The notes under the pieces: generated by a model
What the model was told of the DNA's origin: nothing
What the model saw: the letters and a program-made list of their open reading frames with translations, nothing else
The model's database searches: none
Position numbers and translations under genes: made by a program
Shown: positions 8,501 to 15,067 of the stretch, piece after piece
Layout: each line of letters starts with the position of its first letter
Position numbering within the stretch: the stretch's first letter is position 1
Source: CAYRVX01 sp964642165
Lineage (GTDB): Bacteria > Planctomycetota > Phycisphaerae > SM23-33
DNA length: 19,365 bases
Reading direction: 5' to 3'
Assembly: GCA_964642165.1 (NCBI GenBank)
Contig: CAZXOC010000130.1
Coordinates: forward strand, 1 to 19,365

Positions 8501-8734
8501 GTTCTCGGCGCTGGTGTCCAGCCCGTGGACCAGGTAGCTGTTGCCCAGCAGCATATCCGCCGTCTCCTTGCCGTCCCCGCAGCCGAGATGGACAGCGAGA
8601 CCGCCGCGAATGCCGGCGGCCTTCAGGATATGCCGGGCGGTTTCCGCACGAGCCTCCGGCGCGATCGGGGCCGTCAGAGCCAAGGCGGACAGCAGAGCAA
8701 GAGCCGGTGTCGGGGGCTTCAGGAACCTGTGCAT
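5543..8734 (-). CDS. Exported PQQ-like beta-propeller protein with N-terminal methyltransferase-like domain (copy 1)
   Basis: The protein has 1063 residues; the ATG at 8734 has AGGAG about 8 bases upstream. A signal peptide (1-30, cleavage after E-A-R-A) is followed by a short Rossmann methyltransferase-like segment: VHLGCGDG (48-55, SAM motif I), HGLD (70-73) and DNTVNFIVAE (109-118). The rest is propeller repeats of the PQQ/BamB-like type (A-x-D-x-x-T-G-K-x-x-W), apparently two propellers, with the second introduced by DDWPAYRHDG near residue 645. Conserved cysteines are C537, C575, C593 and C595. An Arg/Gly-rich stretch near 940-970 (RKRRG..KRRGRGRGR) looks like an insertion. Such proteins are frequent in planctomycetes; function is unproven and calling them PQQ dehydrogenases would be unsafe. 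Exported SAM chemistry is doubtful, so the N-terminal fold may bind another ligand. It lies 46 bases downstream of its paralog. Confidence 0.82.
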   Translation of the reverse strand: MHRFLKPPTPALALLSALALTAPIAPEARAETARHILKAAGIRGGLAVHLGCGDGKETADMLLGNSYLVHGLDTSAENVAKARAYLRSRNLYGRVSVARYDGKALPYADNTVNFIVAETLGDVPADEALRVLTPLGAMVVGGRKAVKPWPENIDDWPQYLNKADNNAVAKDSVAGPPRLVQWVDGPTWCRSHMAIPTIASMVTARGRLFTIEDAAPPDNPYLPAAFRIVARDAFNGKRLWTREITRWESVTMYIKCQPLQQQRRMAAVGDTLYCTLELEGPASAVDAATGDVLKVYENTSPTQEVAYDQSILFLNVGDRFPSAAYNIVKLKGRPFVQGADPTEPFHGGGFRRGYAPEIKDKANPVSAILAIDPKTGKQLWAVRDIRSYTAGSLSVKGARAVYQAADGLFCVNARTGKPIWAHKKEVVNALGHDSKTPGTTPNTVVIAGGKVFAVESRRTAKIASNARNTVHAYSLDDGRELWQAPVGGNYESPSDICYVKGALWIGGHNPTQLNVETGAVIKKIVQKMTGPMGHDRCYRNYITERYFINSKTGGADFLELATGKEFPHHWTRGGCGMGVLPANGLVYATPYSCTCSMGSMFQGMNAYASPRRGIRKSDEPIRVKRAVRLEKGPAYGRIADAAAAAADDWPAYRHDGSRSGITSASAPAALKVRWEAKLPTKPSAMTIAAGKAFVCGVDAHTLYALDSTTGKTAWTFTADGRVDSPPAYCKGTVLLGSRDGWVYCLRASDGALAWRFKDLPDRLIGAYGQLESKWPVCGSVLIVKDTLYFAAGRSSYLDGGIFLYALDPATGALRKSRAFYGPFSPKSGFPVGGHAGFKNDVMVTDGTRLYLRHKAFDLDLADAPAGRHILPTANFLDGQPQHRTCWTLAPSISTAIWGDIMVSNGKDYYEVRGFPIYANHSYFDPRKSGYTLFAGTLDSSETSPKTAARKRRGLGKRRGRGRGRAGREKWRLPIPITGKAIALAGDVLFVAGEPMAFDDPSYTNYVAAYAGRRGGRLLAVSAKDGRQLASYKLPAAPAWDSLAVADNHVFLCLADGTVQCMGQ

Positions 8735-8780
8735 CTGGCTGCTCCTGTCTGGCGCATTGCTGGTGGGCGAGGCCGGCGCG

Positions 8781-11700
8781 TCACTCGCCGAGACAGATGA
8801 TCCGGCCGTTCTTGAGCGACAGGAACAGCTTGCCGTACGCGGCGGCCATGCCGTCGAAGACGGGCTCGCACGGAAGCGAAAGCTCGGATACCTGCTCGCC
8901 CTTGCCGGCGCCGGAGTAGATCCGCAGGACCGAGTCGCGCGGGTCGGGATTGGATGGGTCCTTGGGGCGGCCGGTCTTGAGCTCGACGACCACCGCGTCG
9001 ATCCAGCCGGCGAGGCAGAGCCTCTCGCCCGCCAGGAGCATGGCCCGCGGCTGGAGCTTCAGGTCCCGGGACCAGCCCGTGCCTCTTCTGCTTTTGCCCG
9101 AGGTGAGGACCGTGCCGACGGGGAACCACTCTTCCTGGTACCGCGCGAACTTCTGGTGGAAGTGGCCGACCTGGTTGAACTGCTCGTACTTGCCCTTGCG
9201 GCGCCTCTTGAGGCCGGTGTAGGGATTGACGACGCTGACGGAGCGGCCCTGGTCGAACACGACGAGCTGGCCTGCGCTGCCTCCTCCTTGCCATCCCATG
9301 CGGTGGAACCAACTGCTCTCGAGCAGGCCCGTGGTGGCCACCAGGGGCGAGCGCCCCTTGCCCTTCTTGAGATCGGCGCTGAAGCCCGCGTTTCGCATGG
9401 AGATCGACGTCCCGTTCGAGACGAGGATGTCGGCCAGGAACCCCCACTGCCCGTCGCTGCCCCAGGGCCCCGAGGCGAGGCTGCCCTGGCAGCGCTTCTC
9501 ACCCGTGAAGGCGTCGACGCCGTACAGGCGGATGCCGCCGTCGAGGTTCGACGAGTACCCCGCGGCGAAGTACACGGTATCGTCCTGCACCAGCGTGCTG
9601 CCGTGGATGCGCAGGGGCGATTCGAGCCGGTCCTCGTGGCCGATGCGCCGCTCGATCTTCGACGTCTTGAATCGCCACGCGAGCCGGCCGCTCTCGGCGT
9701 CCAGGCAGTAGACCGACCCGTCGCCGCAGCCGAAGATGCACAACCCCTTGTAGATCGTCGGCGGCGAGTCGACGGGGCCGTTCGCGAGGTACTTCCACGC
9801 GGGCTTGCCGCTTTCGGCGTGCAGGCAGTGGACCGTGTAGGCGTCGCGCTCGGCGACGAACACCTTGCCGCCCGCGATGACGGGGGCGGTGATCGTCGCG
9901 CCGATCTCGGCGCGCCACGTCACGGCGGGCTTGGTCGGCACGTCGCACGGCGCGGCGCCGCCGCGCGCGCCGTTCGCGCGGTAGGTCGGCCATTCGCCCG
10001 TAGCGGCGGGCTTTGCGTCGCGCTTCGCCGCGATCCGCGCCAGCGCCGGGCCCTTCTCGGTCACCGGCGCGGGCTCGATGTCCTCCCACGAGTTCTTCTC
10101 CGACAGGGCGAAGAAGCCGTTGATCTTCCCCGTGCCGTAGCACCGGCACGTGTCCGGCGGCACGTAGAGGTACCCGTTGGCCGGCATGATCCCGTACTGG
10201 CAGAGCCCGCGGACCCACCGGTGCGTCTCGTTCGTCCTGGTCTTCAAGTCGACGACCTGGATGCCGCTGTGGCTGACGAGGAGGTAGTCCCGCGTCGCCT
10301 TGTTGCGGTGGCAGCGATGGTGGTGCTGCGTGTGCGCGAACGGCAGCAGGTCGGTGATCTCGCCCGTGCGAAGATCGAGGCCGACGGCCGTCTTCGCGTC
10401 GTTGAGGAACTCGCTCTTGGGGATGTTGATGCCCGTCGTGATGACGCCGCTTCGGTTCTTCCTGCTGCCGCGCCAGATGGACTTCGTCAGCGGGACGGTC
10501 CAGACCTTGCCGCCGATCGCGAACAGGTCGGCGGGCGAGCCGAAGCCCATCGCGCCCTTGTTCTCCCAGAGCTTCTTGCCCGTCGCGATCGCGTAGGCGA
10601 CCAGGCGGTTCCACTTCAGGCACAGGATGACGTCCCGGTAGGCCACGACCGTCGGCGCGTAGCTGCGGATGAACAGGCCCTCGGTCTCGAACGGGGACGC
10701 CCAGCGCTCCTTTCCGGTCCTCGCGTCGAGGCAGTGGAGCCGCTCGTTGTCGAGGTAGAAGACGTTCTCGCCGAGCGCCACGAGCGACAGCGGGACCGCG
10801 TGCCGAAGGTGCTTGCCGGCGACGGTCCAGCGCTTCTTGCCGGTCTTCGCGTCGTAGGCGACGATCGTCTTGTCGACCGTGGGCTGCTCGAACTCGGCCA
10901 TCTCCCAGTAGCCGTGGCACGCGTCGGACTTGTCGATCAGGATGCTCGGGTCGCCGACCAGGGCCAGGAGCATGCCGTCGTGATAGACGAGCTCCTCCGT
11001 CTTCTCGGAGCCCTCGTAGGTGTGAAGCGTCTCGCCGGTGGCGGCGTCGAGCCTCGTCGCCGCGGCGCAGAGGCCCAGGGTGACGAAGACGCTGTCGCCG
11101 ACCGACACGAGTCGGCGCGGAAGCTGCTTGGGGCCGGCGCGGAAGTTGTACAGGTGCGTCATCCAGTCGGGGATGTCGCGCTTCCAGAGCAGCTTCCCGT
11201 TGAACGCATCGCGAGCGACGAGCTTCCAGTGCGCCGGGCGGTGCATGATGGACGTGGCGCCCTCGTCGAAGATGTAGAACACGCGGCCGTGGCTCGACGT
11301 CATCGCGGACAGGCTCGCCAGGGCGTCGTGGTGGCGCGCGCGCTTGGGGCCCGCGTACCACTGCACGTGGCGCGGGCGGCGGACGCGCTTGTCGCTGGAG
11401 ACGGCGTTGTTTGAGGCGTCGTGGAGGTAGTGTGTCCACTGGTCGATCTCGTCGGGCCAGGGCTTGACGTACTTCGCCCGGCCGCCGGCGCGGCCGGCCC
11501 TCTTGAGGGGGGACCCTTCGAGCAGCCTCGAATCGGCCTTGACCAGCACGACGCCGTTGGGCACAAGGGCGCGTTCGATCTCCGCGGCCGTAACGTCCGC
11601 GGCATCGTCGACGACCACCAGGTTCACGATGTTGTCGCCGTAGGGCAGGTTTCTGCCGTCGTACTTCTCGGCGGAGACCTTGCCGTAGAGGCCCTTGGAA

Positions 11701-11942
11701 TCGATGTGCGCCCGGGCTCTTGCGACCTTCGCGCCGCCCGTATCGAGCCCGTGGACGAGGAACCGGTCGCCGCCGTGCAGGCTGACCGTCCGTTCCGCGT
11801 CGCCGCAGCCCAGATGCACCACGACGCCGCCGGTGACGCCCGAGGCCTCCAGGATCTTGCCGCCGGGCCCGGCGGCGTGTGCGGATGCGGGTGGGGCGAG
11901 GACGAACGACAGTGATGCCACAGCGATCTTCAGGAAGTTCAT
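8781..11942 (-). CDS. Exported PQQ-like beta-propeller protein with N-terminal methyltransferase-like domain (copy 2)
   Basis: The protein has 1053 residues from the ATG at 11942, chosen over one eight codons earlier because GAGG lies about 8 bases upstream and the signal peptide (1-24, cleavage near A-H-A-A) starts there. The architecture matches the downstream copy: VHLGCGD (42-48), HGLD (64-67) and DNIVNLVVVDD as the methyltransferase-like part, then D-Q-W-T-H-Y-L-H-D, PQQ-like blades (DAKTGKKRW, DARTGKERW, DAESGRLAW), and EWPTYRANGA near residue 649 opening the second propeller. The cysteine cluster C544, C581, C599, C601 keeps nearly the same spacing as the paralog. Glycines of motif I are kept but the next residue is Ala where copy 1 has Gly. 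It is probably the first gene of a three-gene operon. Role inferred: periplasmic or surface binding or redox; unproven. Confidence 0.82.
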   Translation of the reverse strand: MNFLKIAVASLSFVLAPPASAHAAGPGGKILEASGVTGGVVVHLGCGDAERTVSLHGGDRFLVHGLDTGGAKVARARAHIDSKGLYGKVSAEKYDGRNLPYGDNIVNLVVVDDAADVTAAEIERALVPNGVVLVKADSRLLEGSPLKRAGRAGGRAKYVKPWPDEIDQWTHYLHDASNNAVSSDKRVRRPRHVQWYAGPKRARHHDALASLSAMTSSHGRVFYIFDEGATSIMHRPAHWKLVARDAFNGKLLWKRDIPDWMTHLYNFRAGPKQLPRRLVSVGDSVFVTLGLCAAATRLDAATGETLHTYEGSEKTEELVYHDGMLLALVGDPSILIDKSDACHGYWEMAEFEQPTVDKTIVAYDAKTGKKRWTVAGKHLRHAVPLSLVALGENVFYLDNERLHCLDARTGKERWASPFETEGLFIRSYAPTVVAYRDVILCLKWNRLVAYAIATGKKLWENKGAMGFGSPADLFAIGGKVWTVPLTKSIWRGSRKNRSGVITTGINIPKSEFLNDAKTAVGLDLRTGEITDLLPFAHTQHHHRCHRNKATRDYLLVSHSGIQVVDLKTRTNETHRWVRGLCQYGIMPANGYLYVPPDTCRCYGTGKINGFFALSEKNSWEDIEPAPVTEKGPALARIAAKRDAKPAATGEWPTYRANGARGGAAPCDVPTKPAVTWRAEIGATITAPVIAGGKVFVAERDAYTVHCLHAESGKPAWKYLANGPVDSPPTIYKGLCIFGCGDGSVYCLDAESGRLAWRFKTSKIERRIGHEDRLESPLRIHGSTLVQDDTVYFAAGYSSNLDGGIRLYGVDAFTGEKRCQGSLASGPWGSDGQWGFLADILVSNGTSISMRNAGFSADLKKGKGRSPLVATTGLLESSWFHRMGWQGGGSAGQLVVFDQGRSVSVVNPYTGLKRRRKGKYEQFNQVGHFHQKFARYQEEWFPVGTVLTSGKSRRGTGWSRDLKLQPRAMLLAGERLCLAGWIDAVVVELKTGRPKDPSNPDPRDSVLRIYSGAGKGEQVSELSLPCEPVFDGMAAAYGKLFLSLKNGRIICLGE

Positions 11943-11995
11943 TCTCTTACCTCGCGCGAGACGCATGCCGGCGCAACACCTCGATGCCGTGCATG

Positions 11996-12024
11996 ATGCT
12001 ACGGCAGGGGCCGCCCGAACTCAA
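11996..12024 (-). promoter_or_regulatory. Candidate promoter for the propeller operon
   Basis: On the minus strand TTGAGT (12019-12024) and TAGCAT (11996-12001) are 17 bases apart, each matching four of six consensus positions. It lies about 50 bases before the start at 11942, in the 272-base divergent gap shared with the M55 gene. The match is moderate and the gap shows no other clear element for either direction. Confidence 0.25.
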
Positions 12025-12214
12025 CGCCGTCGGCGCGGCGCGGGGCTGGTGCGCACTTCGTCTGGTGTCATCAGCGCGTTGACGGGGTGGACGCGGTCAG
12101 GTACCAGTCGGGGTGGCCGGAAGGCGGATCGGCCTCGCGGCGGGTCGTCGTTGTGGCCGTGACCCGCCTGCCCACGTTTGGCGATCGCCTCTCACGCGGA
12201 AAGGAGCCGTGCCC

Positions 12215-13000
12215 ATGAAGTTCATGATCGGCGTGGATTGCGACGGCGTCGCCTGTGCCGTGGGCCAGCCGGGCATGTCGCTGAGCTTCGCCCGCGACTA
12301 CCGCTTCGCCTGCGGGCAGGCCACGCGGGAGGCCGATGCCGCCGCCCGCGCCCTGTTCGACGCGGGGGGCGAGAAGGTCGTCGTCTGGGACAACCACGGC
12401 GCGGGCGCCAACCTCGAGTTCGACCGCCTGGACCCGCGCTGCGAGATCGCACTCGGGGCGGGCTTCGGGCGCCGCTGGCCGGGGCTCGACGGGTCGTTCG
12501 CCGGCGTGCTGATGGTGGGCTACCACGCCATGGAAGGCACGCCCGACGGCGTGCTCGCCCATACCTACAGCCCCGGGGCGTACCGGTGGATCCGCGCCAA
12601 CGGCCGCGAGGTGGGGGAGATGGCCATCGACGCGGCCGTCGCCGGGGAGTTCGGTGTCCCGCCGATCTTCGTCGCCAGCGACGAGTGCGGCTGTGCCGAG
12701 GCGCGGGAGTTCCTGCCCTGGACGGAAACGGTGACGACGAAGGCGGGCCGGGGGCGCACCTGCGCGTTCAGCAAGCACCCCGTCCGGGCGCAGGAGGACG
12801 TCTACGCGGGCGTTCGGCGAGCCGTCGCGCGCCTCGATGAGATGGAGGCATTCGCCTTCTCCGCGCCGGTGGAGGTGGAGGTGCGGTTCAAGCACCTGCT
12901 CCAGGCGGCCAAGGCGCGCGTCCGGCGCCGCGGTTGGCGCTTCGCGGGTCCGTTCACACTCCGCCGGACCTACGCCACGATGTTGGACTGGACGTGCTGA
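12215..13000 (+). CDS. M55 family D-aminopeptidase (DppA-like)
   Basis: The protein has 261 residues; the ATG at 12215 is preceded by AAGGAG with 8 bases between. M55 peptidases are zinc enzymes removing N-terminal D-amino acids, often D-Ala, from short peptides and are linked to peptidoglycan turnover. The metal and active-site pattern is easy to follow against B. subtilis DppA: GVDCDG (6-11; Asp8, Asp10), WDNHG (58-62; His61), VGYHAM (101-106; His104), VLAHTYS (113-119; His116) and REVGEMA (131-137; Glu135). DppA has Glu where Asp10 is here, the one visible departure. Length is close to DppA (about 274). No signal peptide, so cytoplasmic. It is divergent from the propeller operon and 160 bases ahead of the malate dehydrogenase, with no dipeptide transporter nearby. 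A role in cell-wall peptide recycling is inferred. Confidence 0.87.
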   Translation: MKFMIGVDCDGVACAVGQPGMSLSFARDYRFACGQATREADAAARALFDAGGEKVVVWDNHGAGANLEFDRLDPRCEIALGAGFGRRWPGLDGSFAGVLMVGYHAMEGTPDGVLAHTYSPGAYRWIRANGREVGEMAIDAAVAGEFGVPPIFVASDECGCAEAREFLPWTETVTTKAGRGRTCAFSKHPVRAQEDVYAGVRRAVARLDEMEAFAFSAPVEVEVRFKHLLQAAKARVRRRGWRFAGPFTLRRTYATMLDWTC

Positions 13001-13129
13001 CGCCCCCTCTGCCGCTCCACTCAGCCGTAGTAAACCGCGCCGCGAAGGGTGCCGATAGATAGGGCGTGTGACGGGCATCCCTGCGCGGGGCCGGTGCGGT
13101 CGTGCCGCGCGGGGCCCTTGCCGCGAGAG

Positions 13130-13143
13130 CCAGGCGAGCCTGG
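13130..13143. other. Short inverted repeat upstream of malate dehydrogenase
   Basis: CCAGGC and GCCTGG are perfect inverse complements around GA, ending 7 bases before the AAAGGAGG ribosome site. It might form a small hairpin near the site or be a protein site; in DNA this GC-rich it could also be chance. Confidence 0.2.
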
Positions 13144-13160
13144 GAGGAAAGGAGGGCCAG

Positions 13161-14096
13161 ATGGGCGCCGCGAAGATCGCCGTGTTGGGGGCCGGGAACG
13201 TCGGTGCCGCCTCGGCCGCCATCATGGCGGCGCAGGGATTGGGGCGCATCTTCCTCTACGACGTCGTCGAGGACCTGGCCATCGGCAAGGCGATGGACAT
13301 CAACCACGCCTCGCCGTTCTTCCACCACGACGCCAGCGTGACGGGCTCCGACTCGCCGACCGTCCTGGAAGGGGCGGACGTGGTGGTGATCACCGCCGGG
13401 GCGCCCCGCCGGGCCGGGATGACACGCCGGGACCTGCTGGGGCACAACCTGGCCGTCTGCGAGACCATCGGGATGGGCATTGCCGCCTTCTGCCCGGAGG
13501 CGAAGGTGCTCGTCGTGACGAACCCGGTGGACCTGCTGACGGCCTGCATGAAGGACCGGTGGCCGGAGATGAACGTCTTCGGCCTGGGCTGCACGCTGGA
13601 CACGTTCCGCCTTCGCTTTCTCCTGGCGGAAGCGGCCGAGGCGCCGGTGGACGCCGTCGACGCGATGGTCATCGGCGCGCACAGCGACGCGATGATTCCC
13701 CTGGTTCGGCACGCGGCGATCCGCGACGTGCCCGCGCGGGACCTGCTGACGGAGGAGCAGATCTCGCATGTGACCACGGAGACGCGTCAGGCCGGGGACC
13801 GCATCGTCAGCAGGCTCAAGGACCGCGGCAGCTTCTACGCCGCCTCGCACTGTGTTGCCGCCATCGCTGGCGCCATCGTGCGGGATGCCCACGACGTCTT
13901 TCCACTGAGCGTCCCGTGTGACGGCTCGTACGGCTACCACGGCGTTTGCCTGGCCCTGCCGTGCCCGGTCGGGGCGACCGGCCCGGAAGGAATCATCGAG
14001 CTGGAGCTGGCCGAGGAGGAGAAGGCGGCGCTGGATCTCTGCGCCCTGGGTCTTCGCCAGGCCCTCAGCGGCGTGGGAGATTGCTGCGAGCGGTAG
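13161..14096 (+). CDS. mdh: Malate dehydrogenase (NAD-dependent, LDH-like type)
   Basis: The protein has 311 residues, the normal length. The ATG at 13161 follows AAAGGAGG; the open frame upstream to 13068 has no equal start. It reversibly oxidises malate to oxaloacetate in the TCA cycle, in the cytoplasm. The Rossmann motif is VLGAGNVG (8-15), with Asp34 at the end of the second strand favouring NAD over NADP. The active-site loop APRRAGMTRRDLL (81-93) has Arg83 at the position that selects oxaloacetate in MDH, where lactate dehydrogenases have Gln. Others are NPVD (121-124), substrate Arg near 150 in LDTFRLR, and catalytic His174 in IGAHSDAMIPL. That last motif usually reads G-x-H-G-D; here Ser replaces the Gly. 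The neighbours (M55 peptidase, cysteine synthase) are not TCA genes. Lactate dehydrogenase is the alternative, judged unlikely. Confidence 0.88.
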   Translation: MGAAKIAVLGAGNVGAASAAIMAAQGLGRIFLYDVVEDLAIGKAMDINHASPFFHHDASVTGSDSPTVLEGADVVVITAGAPRRAGMTRRDLLGHNLAVCETIGMGIAAFCPEAKVLVVTNPVDLLTACMKDRWPEMNVFGLGCTLDTFRLRFLLAEAAEAPVDAVDAMVIGAHSDAMIPLVRHAAIRDVPARDLLTEEQISHVTTETRQAGDRIVSRLKDRGSFYAASHCVAAIAGAIVRDAHDVFPLSVPCDGSYGYHGVCLALPCPVGATGPEGIIELELAEEEKAALDLCALGLRQALSGVGDCCER

Positions 14097-14117
14097 GGGA
14101 CCTTCCGGTTGGTGCGC

Positions 14118-14133
14118 GCCGGGCTCGCCCGGC
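14118..14133 (+). other. GC hairpin between malate dehydrogenase and cysteine synthase
   Basis: GCCGGG and CCCGGC pair perfectly around a four-base loop (CTCG), 21 bases after the mdh stop. No T-run follows, so it is not a standard intrinsic terminator. It could lower read-through or slow decay of the mRNA; the position just before the cysteine synthase start also allows an effect on translation. Confidence 0.3.
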
Positions 14134-14152
14134 TCAGATGGGGATCGACAGC

Positions 14153-15040
14153 ATGCTGACCGACAACATACTGGACCTGATCGGCAACACGCCGCTGCTT
14201 CGCCTGGGCAGGGAGAGCGTCTACGCCAAGGGCGAGTTCCTCAATCCCGGCGGCAGCATCAAGGACCGCGTGGCGCTGGCGATGCTGGAGGGCGCGGAGC
14301 GCGACGGGCGCCTTCGGGAAGACTCCATCATCGTCGAGCCCACCTCCGGCAACACCGGGATCGGCATCGCCCTGGTCGGCCGCCTGAAGGGCTACCGCGT
14401 GCGCATCGTCATGCCCGAGGGCATGAGCGAGGAACGCAAGAAGCTCATCCGGGCCCTCGGGGCCGAACTGGTCCTCACGCCCGACGAGGAGAGCATCCCC
14501 GGCGCGGTGAAGCGCGTCAGCGAGATGGCGGCCGAGGACCCGCGCATCTTCGTCCCCCAGCAGTTCGAGAACCCCGACAACCCGCGCATCCACTACGAGC
14601 AGACCGCCGTGGAGCTGTGGCGGCAGATGTCCGGCGACATCGCGTGCTTCGTGGCCGGGGTCGGCAGCGGCGGCACGCTCCAGGGGATCGGCTCGTTCCT
14701 GAAGGAGCACAAGCCCGATGCCCGGATCGTGGCCGTGGAGCCGAAGAACGTCTCGGCCCTGCTCGGACACGAGCCGGGGCTCCACCAGATCCAGGGCATC
14801 GGCGACGGCTTCATCCCCAAGATCCTCGACGTCTCGCTCGTGGACGAGGTCGTCGAGGTCACCGACGAGGACGCCATCGACACGACGCGCGAACTGGGGC
14901 GCGACTTCGGCCTGCTGGTGGGCATCAGCTCCGGGGCGAACGTCTGGGCCGCCCGCCAGCTCGCCGAGCGGATCGACGGCACCATCGCCACCGTCCTGCC
15001 CGACCGCGCCGAGCGCTACTTCAGCACGGCCCTGCTGTAA
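14153..15040 (+). CDS. cysK: Cysteine synthase / PLP-dependent O-acetylserine-type sulfhydrylase
   Basis: The protein has 295 residues from the ATG at 14153, which has GGGGA about 9 bases upstream; an ATG five codons earlier lacks a site. It makes cysteine from an activated serine and sulfide using PLP. Motifs: IGNTPLLRL (10-18), NPGGSIKDR (31-39) with PLP Lys37, PTSGNTGIG (63-71), phosphate-binding GVGSGGT (169-175), IQGIGDGFIP (213-222) and the LPDRAERY end, all as in CysK/CysM. The segment between NTPLLRL and the YAKGEF strand is about eight residues shorter than in enterobacterial CysK. The NPGGS variant is shared with archaeal and O-phosphoserine-type sulfhydrylases and CBS, so the serine donor (O-acetyl or O-phospho) is open. 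It is co-directional with mdh, 56 bases behind. Confidence 0.87.
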   Translation: MLTDNILDLIGNTPLLRLGRESVYAKGEFLNPGGSIKDRVALAMLEGAERDGRLREDSIIVEPTSGNTGIGIALVGRLKGYRVRIVMPEGMSEERKKLIRALGAELVLTPDEESIPGAVKRVSEMAAEDPRIFVPQQFENPDNPRIHYEQTAVELWRQMSGDIACFVAGVGSGGTLQGIGSFLKEHKPDARIVAVEPKNVSALLGHEPGLHQIQGIGDGFIPKILDVSLVDEVVEVTDEDAIDTTRELGRDFGLLVGISSGANVWAARQLAERIDGTIATVLPDRAERYFSTALL

Positions 15041-15055
15041 GAGCCTGCGAGCCGG

Positions 15056-15061
15056 TATGAT
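15056..15061 (+). promoter_or_regulatory. Possible -10 box for a leaderless transcript
   Basis: TATGAT, one mismatch from TATAAT, ends six bases before the GTG start of the VanZ gene, so transcription would begin at or next to the start codon. No convincing -35 box is seen at 16-18 bases. The upstream TAGGC is a poor ribosome site, which fits leaderless initiation. Tentative. Confidence 0.25.
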
Positions 15062-15067
15062 GTAGGC

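Noticed and set aside
5975..11414. Plus-strand open frames of 941 and 957 codons opposite the propeller genes
   Set aside because: They mirror the codon pattern of the minus-strand proteins. The translations are Val/Gly/Asp/Arg repeats without domain, and the minus-strand proteins have signal peptides and propeller motifs.
5543..11942. Annotation of the propeller proteins as PQQ-dependent alcohol dehydrogenases
   Set aside because: The vicinal Cys-Cys disulfide and the catalytic pattern of quinoprotein dehydrogenases were not seen; only generic PQQ-like blade repeats are present.
13091..13124. Short direct repeats CGCGGGGCC upstream of malate dehydrogenase
   Set aside because: Nine bases of G and C in very GC-rich DNA, with no regular spacing or further copies, are not convincing.
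12071..13940. Minus-strand open frames opposite the M55 and malate dehydrogenase genes
   Set aside because: The M55 metal site and the MDH active site on the plus strand are intact, so these are antisense shadows.
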